Positions 1 to 8,904 are shown, numbered from the stretch's first letter. The stretch is 11,468 nucleotides of DNA from an uncultured Eubacteriales bacterium (GCA_900313545.1 OMRS01000056.1:1-11468), one strand, 5' to 3'. The notes: generated by a model from the letters alone, not told the origin. Made by a program: numbers and translations.

Positions 1-647
1 AGCAGGTCGATCCGGGGATAGGGCGAGGTCCTGTAGCCCCGGGACATGGCGCCGGTATTGATTTCAAAGATCTTGTCCTCCCGCACCAGGGCTCTCACCG
101 CCTCCATGGCGGCACTGCGGATCTTCGGGCTGTCCGGGTCATACAGGGGATCGGTTTCCTCAAACTTGGAAATCAGGTCCAGATGCGCCACGATATCCAC
201 CTCCGGACGGCTGCAATGGCGCACCACCTCTTCATAATAGGCCTGCGCTGCCCGGTCAGCGCTTCCGCCGAAGCACTCATTCACCAGCCTTCTGCTGATC
301 TCAGGGGACTCATCCACCGACAGGGGCACCTCGCCCCCGCCCAGATAATGAACCGCCCCGATGACATAGTCAAAGGCCTTCAGGTCCAGTCCGCGGCTCC
401 TTGAATCCACTTCAATTCCGGTATATACATGGAACGGCGCCAGTTCCCGGCGGAGCACCCCCATTTCCAGGGAAAAGGTCTGCGTGCCCCGGCCGCTCCA
501 GTCATTGGGAAAAGGCAGGGGAGAATGCAGGCACACCCCCGCGCTGCGCAGCCCCGCCTTCCTGCAGGCAAGCAGCATCTTTCTGCAGGAATCCTTTCCG
601 TCGTCGAAGGTGGAATGCATATGCAGATTCTGTGTCCAGGCTTTCAC
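1..647 (-). CDS. hisJ: Histidinol-phosphatase, PHP family (3' end beyond window)
   Basis: Removes phosphate from L-histidinol phosphate to give histidinol, the step between HisC and HisD; cytoplasmic and metal-dependent. The PHP-family metal motifs are visible in order: [11 protein letters not shown] with H9 and H11, H41 in CLHSP, E79 in GIEVDSR, H100 in IGAVHY, and H155 in IVAHLD. A later family motif, NTGAMSRG, precedes the window edge. About 215 residues are present; family members are usually about 260-280, so the C-terminus, including the last metal-binding Asp/His motif, lies outside. The start is GTG at 647-645, inside a GTGA overlap with the hisIE stop, with GGAG about 8 nt upstream. 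No ATG fits in this frame before the HxH motif. This is the unrelated PHP-type phosphatase of Firmicutes, not the HAD-type domain fused to HisB in enterobacteria; HisB here is indeed a lone dehydratase. Identity is secure; hisK is used for the same family. Confidence 0.93.
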   Translation of the reverse strand, partial: MKAWTQNLHMHSTFDDGKDSCRKMLLACRKAGLRSAGVCLHSPLPFPNDWSGRGTQTFSLEMGVLRRELAPFHVYTGIEVDSRSRGLDLKAFDYVIGAVHYLGGGEVPLSVDESPEISRRLVNECFGGSADRAAQAYYEEVVRHCSRPEVDIVAHLDLISKFEETDPLYDPDSPKIRSAAMEAVRALVREDKIFEINTGAMSRGYRTSPYPRIDL

Positions 648-1291
648 TTCATCTTCTCCTGTTTGACCTTTTTGTCGATGACGTGCCGGGAGGCCATCTC
701 CGCCTTCAGATCCTCCAGGGAGATGCCCTGGTCGATCATCAGCACCATCACATGGTACATCAGGTCCCCGATTTCGTAGATGGTGTTGGCCCGGTCCCGG
801 TCCTTCGCGGAGATGATCACCTCCGTGCTCTCCTCGCCCACCTTCTTGAGGATCTTGTCCGTCCCCTTTTCAAACAGGTAGGTCGTGTAGGAGCCTTCCT
901 TCGGATGGGCCCGCCGGTCCGTGAGCATGTCCATGAGCGCCTGATACGCAAACGGCTCCGGCGTCTCTCCCTCAAACACGGTCTCCTCAAAGCAGGAATC
1001 GTTTCCCAGATGGCAGGCGGGGCCGTCCTTCACCACCCGCACAAGCAGCGCGTCCCCGTCACAGTCCCGCGTGATGGAGACGATATGCTGATAGTTTCCG
1101 CTGGTCTCCCCCTTCAGCCAGAGCTGCTGCCGGGAGCGGGAATAAAAGCAGGTCAGTCCCTTTTCCATGGAGATGCGCAGGCTTTCCCGGTTCATGTATG
1201 CCAGGGTAAGCACCCGTCCGCTCTGCGCATCCTGTACAATGGCGGGAATCAGTCCCCGCTCGTCAAACTTCAGTGTGTCCAGATCCAACAT
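644..1291 (-). CDS. hisIE: Bifunctional phosphoribosyl-AMP cyclohydrolase / phosphoribosyl-ATP pyrophosphohydrolase
   Basis: Carries out steps 2 and 3 of histidine synthesis: the HisE domain hydrolyses PR-ATP to PR-AMP, and the HisI domain opens the adenine ring. The HisI domain spans about residues 1-115, with YSRSRQQLW (50-58), KGETSGN (60-66), the metal site D76-C-D78-G-D80, and zinc-type cysteines C93 (GPACH) and C100 (SCF). The HisE domain spans about 118-208, with the [18 protein letters not shown] helix and the acidic YEIGDLMYH motif (172-180) that binds Mg. The length of 215 residues fits fused HisIE proteins. It starts 9 nt after the hisF stop with AAGGAGG just upstream, one of only two non-overlapping junctions in the operon. 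Its TGA overlaps the GTG of hisJ. Confidence 0.97.
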   Translation of the reverse strand: MLDLDTLKFDERGLIPAIVQDAQSGRVLTLAYMNRESLRISMEKGLTCFYSRSRQQLWLKGETSGNYQHIVSITRDCDGDALLVRVVKDGPACHLGNDSCFEETVFEGETPEPFAYQALMDMLTDRRAHPKEGSYTTYLFEKGTDKILKKVGEESTEVIISAKDRDRANTIYEIGDLMYHVMVLMIDQGISLEDLKAEMASRHVIDKKVKQEKMK

Positions 1292-1300
1292 AACTCCTCC

Positions 1301-2059
1301 TTACCGTCTCACCGGTATCCCTTCCCTGTCCAGACAGGCCTTCAGCTCCGAGATCTCCACTTCGCCGAAATGGAAGATGGAGGCCGCAAGCCCCGCGTCC
1401 ACGCCGGGCACTTCCCGGAACAGGGTGACAAAATCCTGAATCGAGCCCGCGCCGCCCGAGGCGATCACGGGAAGGGAGGTCACCCCGCAGACCGCGCGCA
1501 GCATGGGCAGGTCAAAGCCCTGCCTGACCCCGTCCGTGTCAATGGAATTGAGCACAATCTCCCCGGCACCGTCCCCGGTTCCCCGGCGGATCCATTCCAG
1601 GGCGTCCAGGCCTGTGTCGACCCGTCCCCCCTTGGCAAAGACCCGGTAGCTTCCGCCCACCCGGGCGCAGTCCACGCTGAGGACCACGCACTGGCTGCCG
1701 TATCGCCGGGCGGCTTCCCCGATGATCTCCGGGCGGGCAATGGCCCCGCTGTTGACGCTGACCTTGTCCGCGCCGCTGGTGAGCACCCGCTCAAAATCCG
1801 CAAGGGTGGAGATCCCTCCGCCCACGGTCAGGGGAATAAAGATCTGCGCCGCCGCACGGCGCAGCACGTCTGTAAAAATCCGCCGTCCCTCATGACTGGC
1901 GGTGATGTCATAGAACACCAGTTCATCCGCGCCGCTGCTGCTGTAGCGGGAAGCCAGTTCCACCGGGTCCGATACGTCGCCCAGCCCCTGAAACTTGACC
2001 CCCTTGACCACCCGTCCGTCCCGGACGTCAAGACATGGGATAATCCGCTTCCTGATCAT
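1301..2059 (-). CDS. hisF: Imidazole glycerol phosphate synthase, cyclase subunit HisF
   Basis: Cyclase half of IGP synthase. It uses ammonia delivered through its barrel from HisH to turn PRFAR into imidazole glycerol phosphate and AICAR; AICAR feeds purine synthesis. The protein is a (beta/alpha)8 barrel of 252 residues, the normal length. The two catalytic aspartates are present: D11 in IPCLDVRDG and D130 in SVDCAR. Phosphate-binding loops are seen as VGGGIS (79-84), GADKVSVNSGA (96-106) and ASGGAGS (200-206), and the family segment TGLDALEW is at 149-156. Its start overlaps the hisA stop by 4 nt (ATGA), with GAGGTG upstream. HisA and HisF are homologous barrels, but the ARVGGSYRVF segment and the partner hisH two genes away fix this one as HisF. 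Confidence 0.98.
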   Translation of the reverse strand: MIRKRIIPCLDVRDGRVVKGVKFQGLGDVSDPVELASRYSSSGADELVFYDITASHEGRRIFTDVLRRAAAQIFIPLTVGGGISTLADFERVLTSGADKVSVNSGAIARPEIIGEAARRYGSQCVVLSVDCARVGGSYRVFAKGGRVDTGLDALEWIRRGTGDGAGEIVLNSIDTDGVRQGFDLPMLRAVCGVTSLPVIASGGAGSIQDFVTLFREVPGVDAGLAASIFHFGEVEISELKACLDREGIPVRR

Positions 2060-2769
2060 TTCGCCACCTCGATTGCCTGCCGCAGGTCCACATCTCCGGT
2101 ATAGTACGCCTTGCCCAGAATGGCCGCGGAGAGCCCCAGCGACCTGAGCTTCCCGATCTCCTCCAGGGAGGAGACCCCTCCTGAGGCCGTCAGATGAAGC
2201 CCCGGGAACATTTCCAGCATCTCCCGGTAAAGCTCATGATTGCTGCCCGCAAGGGCGCCGTCCCTGGCGATGTCCGTGCAGATGATCCGGCTGCAGCCGT
2301 CCTCAAGAAGACGCTCCAGGATGTTTTTCCAGTGCAGGGAGCTGGTGCTTTCCCATCCATGCACCGCCACATAGCCATCCTTGCAGTCCACGCTCACCGC
2401 CACCTGTCCCGGGAAGGAGCGAAGGATTTCCCGGGTGGTCTCCGGCTGCGTCACCGCCACCGTGCCCAGGATCACCCGGGCACACCCCGCCTTCAGGAGC
2501 TCCTCCGCCGCCGCAGCGCTGCGCACGCCGCCGCCCGCCTCGGCCACGAGTCCAAGGCTGCAGATTTCCCGGATGATCTCCCGGTTGCGGCCCTTTCCGT
2601 CCCGCGCCGCCTCCAGGTCCACCAGGTGCACCTCTGTTGCGCCGCAGGCCATGAAATCCCTGGCCACACCGGCAGGATCCTCGGAATATACCGTCATTTT
2701 GCTGTAATCCCCGTGCAGCAGCCGGACCGCTCTGCCCCCGATCAGGTCAATGGCCGGAAGTATGATCAT
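2056..2769 (-). CDS. hisA: ProFAR isomerase HisA
   Basis: Converts ProFAR to PRFAR by an Amadori rearrangement, the fourth step of histidine synthesis. It is a (beta/alpha)8 barrel of 237 residues, normal for the family. The catalytic aspartates are D8 in ILPAIDLIGG and D128 in SVDCKDG; T165-D166 lie in CTDIARDGA, the HisA signature. Phosphate loops are AGGGVRS (78-84) and ASGGVSS (195-201). No tryptophan-pathway gene appears in the window, and nothing suggests a PriA-type dual enzyme; in the Firmicutes HisA is normally single-function. The start overlaps the hisH stop (ATGA), and GGGAGG lies about 8 nt before it. Confidence 0.97.
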   Translation of the reverse strand: MIILPAIDLIGGRAVRLLHGDYSKMTVYSEDPAGVARDFMACGATEVHLVDLEAARDGKGRNREIIREICSLGLVAEAGGGVRSAAAAEELLKAGCARVILGTVAVTQPETTREILRSFPGQVAVSVDCKDGYVAVHGWESTSSLHWKNILERLLEDGCSRIICTDIARDGALAGSNHELYREMLEMFPGLHLTASGGVSSLEEIGKLRSLGLSAAILGKAYYTGDVDLRQAIEVAK

Positions 2770-3395
2770 CTCGCTTCCCTCCCTTTTGCCTGCCGGCAGA
2801 AGGCGGCCAGAATGGCCAGCCCGGTTCTGCCGCTCTTTTCCGGATGAAACTGGGTGCCAAAGATATGGCCCCTTGCAGCGGCCGCCGTTACGGGAATGCC
2901 GTAATCCGTGGTGGCCGCCAGGGCGTCCCCGCAGTCCACCGCGGAATAGCTGTGGACAAAGTATACGCAGTCGCCCTCGGCAATGTCCTCAAAAATCGGG
3001 CACGCCCTCTGCACCAGGTGCAGCTCGCTCCACCCGATGGCCGGGATCTTGGTCCCCCGGGGAAGGCGGGGCTCCATGGCCGTCACGCGCCCGGGCAGCA
3101 GGCCCAGCCCCCTGTGAATGCCGAATTCCTCGCTCTCCTCAAAGAGCATCTGCATCCCGAGGCAGATTCCCAGCATGGGCTTGTCCCGGGACATGGCGCA
3201 GATCTCCCGGTCCAGTCCGCCGCAGGCCAGCTTCTCCCGGGCATCCCCGAAGGCGCCCACCCCCGGAAGGATCAGGGCATCCGCCCCTGCCAGCACGGCG
3301 GGATCCCCGGAGACCGTCACCGATTCTCCCAGCATCTGCAGGGAGCTTTTCAGGGAGAACAGATTGCCCACCCCATAATCCACAATGGCGATCAT
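2766..3395 (-). CDS. hisH: Imidazole glycerol phosphate synthase, glutaminase subunit HisH
   Basis: Class I glutamine amidotransferase that splits glutamine and passes ammonia to HisF. The catalytic triad is visible: C78 in the nucleophile elbow GICLGMQ, and H184 and E186 in TQFHPEKSG. The N-terminus IVDYGVGN and the oxyanion-region segment LPGVGAFG (43-50) are typical, and 209 residues is the usual length. One oddity is the segment after the elbow that normally reads P-H-x-G-W: it reads KIPAIGWSEL here, with alanine at 119 where most HisH proteins carry histidine. The position lies in a region facing HisF in known structures, so it could slightly alter the interface; the triad itself is intact. 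Overlaps hisB upstream and hisA downstream by 4 nt each. Confidence 0.97.
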   Translation of the reverse strand: MIAIVDYGVGNLFSLKSSLQMLGESVTVSGDPAVLAGADALILPGVGAFGDAREKLACGGLDREICAMSRDKPMLGICLGMQMLFEESEEFGIHRGLGLLPGRVTAMEPRLPRGTKIPAIGWSELHLVQRACPIFEDIAEGDCVYFVHSYSAVDCGDALAATTDYGIPVTAAAARGHIFGTQFHPEKSGRTGLAILAAFCRQAKGREAR

Positions 3396-3985
3396 GCCAG
3401 CACCCCCTTCGAGGAGGGCACCTGTCCCTGCCAGCGCTCATCCATGCTGACCGCCTCACACAGGGCATGGCCCAGTCCCTTGAACACCGCCTCGGCGATA
3501 TGATGGGAATTGCGTCCCGCCAGTTTGCGGATATGCAGGGTCATTCCCGCGCTGCGGGTCATCCCCAGGAAGAATTCCTCCACGAGCTGGGTGTCAAAGG
3601 TCCCGATTTTTTCCGTGGGGAAGCTGCAGTCCATCTCCAGGCATGCGCGGCCGGACAGGTCCAGCGCCACCAGCGCCAGCGCCTCATCCATGGGCAGCAG
3701 CATGCTGCCGTAGCGGTGAATGCCCCGCTTGTCCCCCACTGCCTGCGCCAGTGCCAGTCCCAGGGAGATGCCGATGTCCTCCACGCTGTGGTGGTCATCC
3801 ACCTGCACATCCCCCCGGCAGGTCACCTGCAGTCCCATGTGCCCGTGGCGGGCGAAGAGCTCCAGCATGTGGTCAAGAAACCCCACGCCCGTCTCCACGC
3901 TCACCTCTCCCCCCTCCAGCTGCAGCTTCAGGAGGATCTGCGTTTCCGCTGTCCGGCGGTCGATCGTCGCTTCACGTTGTCTCAT
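3392..3985 (-). CDS. hisB: Imidazoleglycerol-phosphate dehydratase HisB
   Basis: Dehydrates imidazole glycerol phosphate to imidazole acetol phosphate in a Mn-dependent reaction. It is the monofunctional form: 197 residues with no N-terminal HAD phosphatase domain, consistent with the separate hisJ in the same operon. The internally repeated fold shows its metal motifs: FLDHMLELFARHG (37-48), DDHHSVED (63-70), GRNSHHIAEA (157-166) and the C-terminal SSKG (191-194). ALDLSGR at 107-113 belongs to the conserved core. The start ATG at 3985 follows hisC by 12 nt, with GAGG about 6 nt upstream; the stop overlaps hisH by 4 nt. Confidence 0.97.
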   Translation of the reverse strand: MRQREATIDRRTAETQILLKLQLEGGEVSVETGVGFLDHMLELFARHGHMGLQVTCRGDVQVDDHHSVEDIGISLGLALAQAVGDKRGIHRYGSMLLPMDEALALVALDLSGRACLEMDCSFPTEKIGTFDTQLVEEFFLGMTRSAGMTLHIRKLAGRNSHHIAEAVFKGLGHALCEAVSMDERWQGQVPSSKGVLA

Positions 3986-3997
3986 GTCGTTCCTCTT

Positions 3998-5040
3998 TCA
4001 CAGTCCGCATCCGGGCAGCGCGTCAATCAGCGTCTGCATCTCCTGCGCCGTCCCGATGGTGATTCTCAGATATTCCCGCACGGGCTCCCTGTCAAAATAC
4101 CGCACAAGGATGCGCTGCTGCTCCAGGCGGCTGCGGATCTCCCGGGCATTGCCCCGGGGCGGGCGGGCAAACAGGAAGTTCCCGCGGGAGGGAAGCACCG
4201 TAAAGCCCAGGGCCTCCAGCTTAGCGCGTGTCCATTCCCTGGAAGCGGCGATCCTGCGGGCATTGTCCTCATAATAGGCGCGGCCGCGGCAGGCGGCCAC
4301 CCCCGCCGCCTGGGCCATGCGGCTCACCCCGTACAGGTCCACCGCATTGCGCATGCGCGCCAGCTCCCGGATGAGGGAGGGGGCACCCATGGCAAATCCC
4401 AGACGGGCCCCGGCCAGGGACCCCGATTTTGAAAATGTCCTCACAATCAGCAGGTTCTCACATTCCCGGATCAGGGGCAGCGCCGTCCCGGCCCCGAAGC
4501 CGTAATACGCCTCATCCACCAGCACCACATGGTCCGCATTGGCCCTGCACAGGCTGCGGATCTCCCCGACGGGCGCTTCAATGCCCGTGGGCGCATTGGG
4601 GTTGGGGAAGATCACCATCCCCCCGCAGTGCGCATAATCCATGGGCGCCACGGACCAGTCCTCCCGCAGGGGGATCCGGCGAAGGGGCACGCCCAGGGCC
4701 GCGGCAAAGAGCTCATAGTAGTCGTAGGTGATTTCAGGGATCACCAGGGGGTGCTCCGGCCCGGAAAATGCCGAAATGGCCAGATAGAGGATCTGGTCAG
4801 AGCCGTTCCCCGGGAGCACCGAATCCACCGGGATGCCCTCCCGCTCGGCCAGCGCCCTGCACAGAAGGGTGCAGTCCGGATCATTATAGAAGTTGAGGCG
4901 TCCCACCTCCGCCGTCACCGCCTCCAGCACTCCCGGTCCCGGCGGGAAGGGAGATTCATTGGTGTTGAGCCGGATGAACCCCTCCCCTTCCTCATGGGTT
5001 CCCGGGGTATAGGTCGGCAGGTCCGGCCGGGATCTGTAGA

Positions 5041-5044
<4 letters not shown>
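3998..5044 (-). CDS. hisC: Histidinol-phosphate aminotransferase HisC
   Basis: PLP-dependent transfer of an amino group from glutamate to imidazole acetol phosphate, giving histidinol phosphate. It is a fold-type I aminotransferase of 348 residues, the usual length. Landmarks are LNTNESPFPPGP near the N-terminus (26-37), the GNGSDQ loop (79-84), NPNAPTG (148-154), VDEAYYGF with D177 and Y180 (176-183), the PLP lysine K206 in TFSKSGSLAG, and R327 in YLRITIG for substrate carboxylate or phosphate. HisC-like enzymes can also act on aromatic amino acids, but its place between hisD and hisB settles its role. The start overlaps the hisD stop (ATGA), with GGAGGAG five nt upstream. Confidence 0.96.
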
Positions 5045-6314
<1,270 letters not shown>

Positions 6315-6318
<4 letters not shown>

Positions 6319-6956
6319 GCTCTGCCTCCTGAAACCGTCGCATTGATGCCGTCCAGCACCCGGCGGACCTGTTCTCCCTTGAACTTGAAGCTGGCCTTGT
6401 TGCAGATCAGCCGGGCACTCACCGGCATGATCTCCTCGAGCACCTCCAGGCCGTTCTCCCGCAGGGTGGTCCCGGTTTCCACAATGTCCACGATCACATC
6501 CGACAGGCCCACCAGCGGTGCCAGCTCAATGGAGCCGTTGAGATGGATCAGCTCGATCTCCCGGCTCCTGGAGTCATAATACCTCCGGGCAATGGAGGGG
6601 TACTTGGTGGCGACCCGCAGCGCGCGGCTGGGATCGTCCCGGAATCCCCGGGGTCCCGCGACGCACACCCGGCAGCGGCCCATCCTGAGGTCGCTGAGTT
6701 CATAGACGTCCGCGCCCTGCTCCTCCAGCACGTCCTTTCCGGCGATGCCGATATCCGCTGCCCCGTGTTCCACATAGGCGGGCACGTCCCCCGGCTTCAC
6801 CAGGAAATAGCGGACCCCCGCTTCCTCATTGACAAAGATCAGCCGCCGGTTGTCCTCCAGGATTTCCGGACAGGGAAAGCCTGCAGCGGCAATCAGGGCA
6901 TACGCCCGGTCCCCCAGGCGCCCCTTCGGCAGCGCCACGGAAAGCATGCGACTCAT
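6315..6956 (-). CDS. hisG: ATP phosphoribosyltransferase, short catalytic subunit HisG
   Basis: First, committed step: condenses ATP and PRPP to phosphoribosyl-ATP. At 213 residues it is the short form, which lacks the C-terminal histidine-binding domain and works as a complex with HisZ, encoded immediately upstream. ALPKGRLGD (8-16) begins the fold, and the PRPP-binding loop DIVETGTTLRENGL is at 157-170. Feedback inhibition by histidine would therefore pass through HisZ. The start at 6956 gives an ATGA overlap with hisZ and has AAGGGGGG about 9 nt before it. A second ATG three codons on (Met4) would match the usual family N-terminus and cannot be excluded. Confidence 0.97.
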
Positions 6957-8041
6957 CTGCCTTTTCCCCCCTTCTCACAGACAATCTGTCCATCCGGGAC
7001 CGTTTTGTCCAGGACAGCCAGCACCCGCTCACCCTGACGGCGCGCGAGGGTGACCGTCTCCATCACCCGGGCGGGATCCGCATCCGGCGCATAGCGCACC
7101 CGCAGGTCCACCTGCGAAGCGGGCCCCTTGTTCAGCCGGTCCATGTCATTCAGATAGACCGCAAACCCGATGCCGCTTGACGACCTGCCCAGGCGCCGCA
7201 GCAGAGGATCATAGCACCCGCCCGAGAGCACCGCCTCAGGGATCCCCTCCACAAAGCCCGCAAAGGTCAGGCCGCTGTAATACGCCATATCGCTGAGCAC
7301 CGAAAAGTCCAGATTCATGCAGCTGCGCATCTCCCCGGGAATCAGCTCCATGAGCTGCTGCAGCTCCATGGCGGCTTCCCGGGCTCCCTCAGGCAGCGGC
7401 AGCGCAAGGAAGCGTTCCAGGGTCGCCTCCACCGGGCCGGAGCAGGTGATCAGGGCATCCAGGCATTCCCGCCGATCCCCGGTGATCTCCTTTTTCTCAC
7501 ACAGGTCCCGCAGCACATGCCGCTCCTTGGAGGACACCGCCGTCAGGGCCTGACGGGCGTCCTCCCCTTCAAAACCGCTTTCCTCGAGAATTGCCTGACA
7601 GATGCGCAGATCCGACAGGTCCAGGCAGCAGTTCTTTCCAAGAATCTGCAGACTGCCCGCCGCCAGAGAGAGCACCTCCGCCTGTGTATAGCGGTCCCCT
7701 GCCCCGATGGCTTCGATGCCGGTCTGCATGATCTCCCGGAAGCTGTTTTCACCCCGGGGCACGCGGTACACGCTCTCCGCATAGCAGACCTTCACCGGGG
7801 CATCCTCATCCCTGACGGAACGGACCACGGACAGGGTGACATCCGGCTTGAGGGCCATCAGCTGTCCGGTCAGATCCGTAAACGTCAGCAGCCGGTCGTC
7901 CTTGAGGAAGTTCCGGTTCCTCATGTACAGATCGTATTCCTCAAACCGGCTGACCTTGTACGTTTCATATCCGAATTCCCGGTACAGCCTTCGCAGGCTG
8001 TTTGAAAACGCCTCCGCCGGTCTCATTTCGTTTTCGTTCAT
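6953..8041 (-). CDS. hisZ: ATP phosphoribosyltransferase regulatory subunit HisZ
   Basis: Paralogue of histidyl-tRNA synthetase that has lost aminoacylation. It is needed for activity of short HisG and carries its histidine feedback response. The 362 residues lack an anticodon-binding domain, whereas true HisRS is about 420 or longer. A class II synthetase core is visible: PDVTLSVVR (66-74), a motif-2-like stretch from VCYAESVYR to MQTGIEAIG (85-113), the HisA-like motif YYSGLTFAGF (254-263) and a motif-3-like segment from LSGGCYDPLL to GIGFAVYL (272-297). Pairing with short hisG excludes a housekeeping HisRS. It starts in an ATGA overlap with yerC, with AGGAG 8 nt upstream. Confidence 0.96.
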   Translation of the reverse strand: MNENEMRPAEAFSNSLRRLYREFGYETYKVSRFEEYDLYMRNRNFLKDDRLLTFTDLTGQLMALKPDVTLSVVRSVRDEDAPVKVCYAESVYRVPRGENSFREIMQTGIEAIGAGDRYTQAEVLSLAAGSLQILGKNCCLDLSDLRICQAILEESGFEGEDARQALTAVSSKERHVLRDLCEKKEITGDRRECLDALITCSGPVEATLERFLALPLPEGAREAAMELQQLMELIPGEMRSCMNLDFSVLSDMAYYSGLTFAGFVEGIPEAVLSGGCYDPLLRRLGRSSSGIGFAVYLNDMDRLNKGPASQVDLRVRYAPDADPARVMETVTLARRQGERVLAVLDKTVPDGQIVCEKGGKGR

Positions 8042-8331
8042 TCTTTATTCTCCTTCAGCCTGTCGATAATCATGGCATATCCGCCGCTGCCATAATCCAC
8101 ACAGCGCTTCACGCGTCCGATGGTCGCCGAGCTGACCCCCAGGGATTCCGCCGCCTCAAGGTAGGATTTCTTCTGGGTGATCTGGATGGCAATCTGCAGC
8201 CGCTGTCCCATATCCCTGACTTCCTTGTTTGTGCACAAATCCTCAAAATACCGGTAGCATTCTTCCACGCTCGTGAGTGACAAAATGGATTTGAACAGGA
8301 TATCCGTCTGCTCGTCATGATGTAGGCTCAT
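8038..8331 (-). CDS. yerC: YerC/YecD-family TrpR-like repressor, probable histidine regulator (HisR)
   Basis: Small TrpR-superfamily DNA-binding protein. From the chosen start it has 97 residues and is all helical in appearance. The helix-turn-helix is at about 57-78 (LEAAESLGVSSATIGRVKR), followed by the family's YGSGGY (80-85). TrpR relatives bind a co-repressor amino acid. As I recall, comparative genomics has assigned YerC-type proteins of Firmicutes as histidine repressors (HisR), and being the first gene of the his operon fits this. A palindrome in the promoter just upstream is the likely autoregulatory target. Start choice: ATG at 8340 lies directly against AGGAGG (8341-8346) with no spacing, while the ATG at 8331 lies 9 nt from it, so the latter is preferred; the longer form would add MKQ. 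Histidine as ligand is inferred. Confidence 0.9.
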   Translation of the reverse strand: MSLHHDEQTDILFKSILSLTSVEECYRYFEDLCTNKEVRDMGQRLQIAIQITQKKSYLEAAESLGVSSATIGRVKRCVDYGSGGYAMIIDRLKENKE

Positions 8332-8358
8332 TTGTTTCATCCTCCTTCTTCGGTCGGC

Positions 8359-8387
8359 AGTTTAACACTTTAGCGTGTGAAAATCAA
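8359..8387 (-). promoter_or_regulatory. his operon promoter
   Basis: Read on the minus strand, TTGATT (8387-8382) and TAAACT (8364-8359) are separated by exactly 17 bp. Each matches the sigma-A consensus at 4 of 6 positions. Transcription would start near 8352, giving a leader of only about 20 nt before the yerC start at 8331, with AGGAGG at 8346-8341. No other good promoter is seen between here and the terminator of the gene to the right. Inferred from sequence alone. Confidence 0.6.
8361..8382. promoter_or_regulatory. Candidate YerC/HisR operator, 22-bp inverted repeat in promoter spacer
   Basis: Arms TTTAACAC (8361-8368) and GTGTGAAA (8375-8382) pair at 7 of 8 positions across the 6-bp centre TTTAGC. 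The repeat fills the spacer between the -35 and -10 elements and overlaps both, the classic place for a repressor to block RNA polymerase. The protein made by the first gene downstream is a TrpR-type repressor, so autoregulation by histidine is the simplest reading. The binding itself is inferred. Confidence 0.65.
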
Positions 8388-8904
8388 CCTTTACCTCCGT
8401 GTCCCGAAGGAAGAGAGGTCCTTGCCCGTTTCCGTACCCGGATGCGAAGGCGCCTCACCGCCTGCACGGAAGTCGGCTTTTTCTTTTGTCCCAGGGCTTT
8501 GTCCGGCCCGGAGCTGCTGTCACAGGCCTCCGAAACCGCCGGGAATCGGGATGGTGTCACCGGCCCGGAGGGCAGGTATGGGGAATCACCCCTCCCTGCC
8601 CGGCGCAAAATATCACCCACCCATCCCCCGTGGGGGCCTGTTTATCGCAGAAATCTCCTCCTTGGGGCGGGGCTTTCAGGAAATGAAAGACCTAAAAGTA
8701 TCTCCGAAGCCCTGGGGTCTCCCTCCCGTATACTGTCACTGCAAACAGGTGATGAATGCGCCACGATGATACCGGTTTCACAGGATCCGGCTGTTGCCCC
8801 GATCAAACGGATCTCTCGGAAATGGCATCAGGAGGGCTCGGCATCCTCCCAATCGACACCCATCTGTAACATCATTTATCCTGTGATCAGGATGTTTACA
8901 GTAT
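8388..8904. other. About 515-bp intergenic stretch rich in inverted repeats, no convincing gene
   Basis: Open frames here lack ribosome-binding sites and recognisable domains and show low-complexity residue use, so I call none. Several small hairpins are visible: TTCCGT/ACGGAA (8430-8435, 8466-8471) enclosing AGGCG/CGCCT and followed by a T-rich run; GGGCAGG/CCTGCCC with an inner GGGG/CCCC (8570-8601); CCCCC/GGGGG (8625-8636); CTTTCA/TGAAAG (8673-8689); GATCCG/CGGATC (8784-8813); GGAGG/CCTCC (8831-8849); and an AT-richer hairpin (8864-8901) with perfect ATCCTG/CAGGAT core. No T-box motif or known riboswitch signature could be recognised. It could be a structured RNA, a dispersed intergenic repeat, or decayed DNA. 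Confidence 0.5.
8430..8486 (+). terminator. Possible plus-strand terminator-like hairpin
   Basis: A two-part stem, TTCCGT with ACGGAA (8430-8435 and 8466-8471) and inside it AGGCG with CGCCT (8448-8463), is followed about 6 nt later by the T-rich run TTTTTCTTTT (8478-8487). The geometry resembles an intrinsic terminator, but the stem is interrupted and no plus-strand gene or promoter was recognised upstream, so this may be chance. Confidence 0.25.

Noticed and set aside
401..4432. Long plus-strand open frames (567 and 560 codons) opposite hisIE-hisF-hisA and hisH-hisB-hisC
   Set aside because: They run across several clearly real genes, are rich in Arg, Pro, His and Gly in the way of shadow frames, and show no domain.
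8535..8561. Minus-strand stretch GGTGACACC...CCGGCGGT that recalls the start of an FMN riboswitch
   Set aside because: The remaining conserved FMN riboswitch blocks are missing, orientation would place it in front of his genes rather than riboflavin genes, and the match is short.
8331..8904. Histidine T-box leader upstream of the operon
   Set aside because: No AGGGTGG-ACCGCG-type T-box sequence or specifier stem was recognised, and the best promoter lies only about 20 nt before the first gene.
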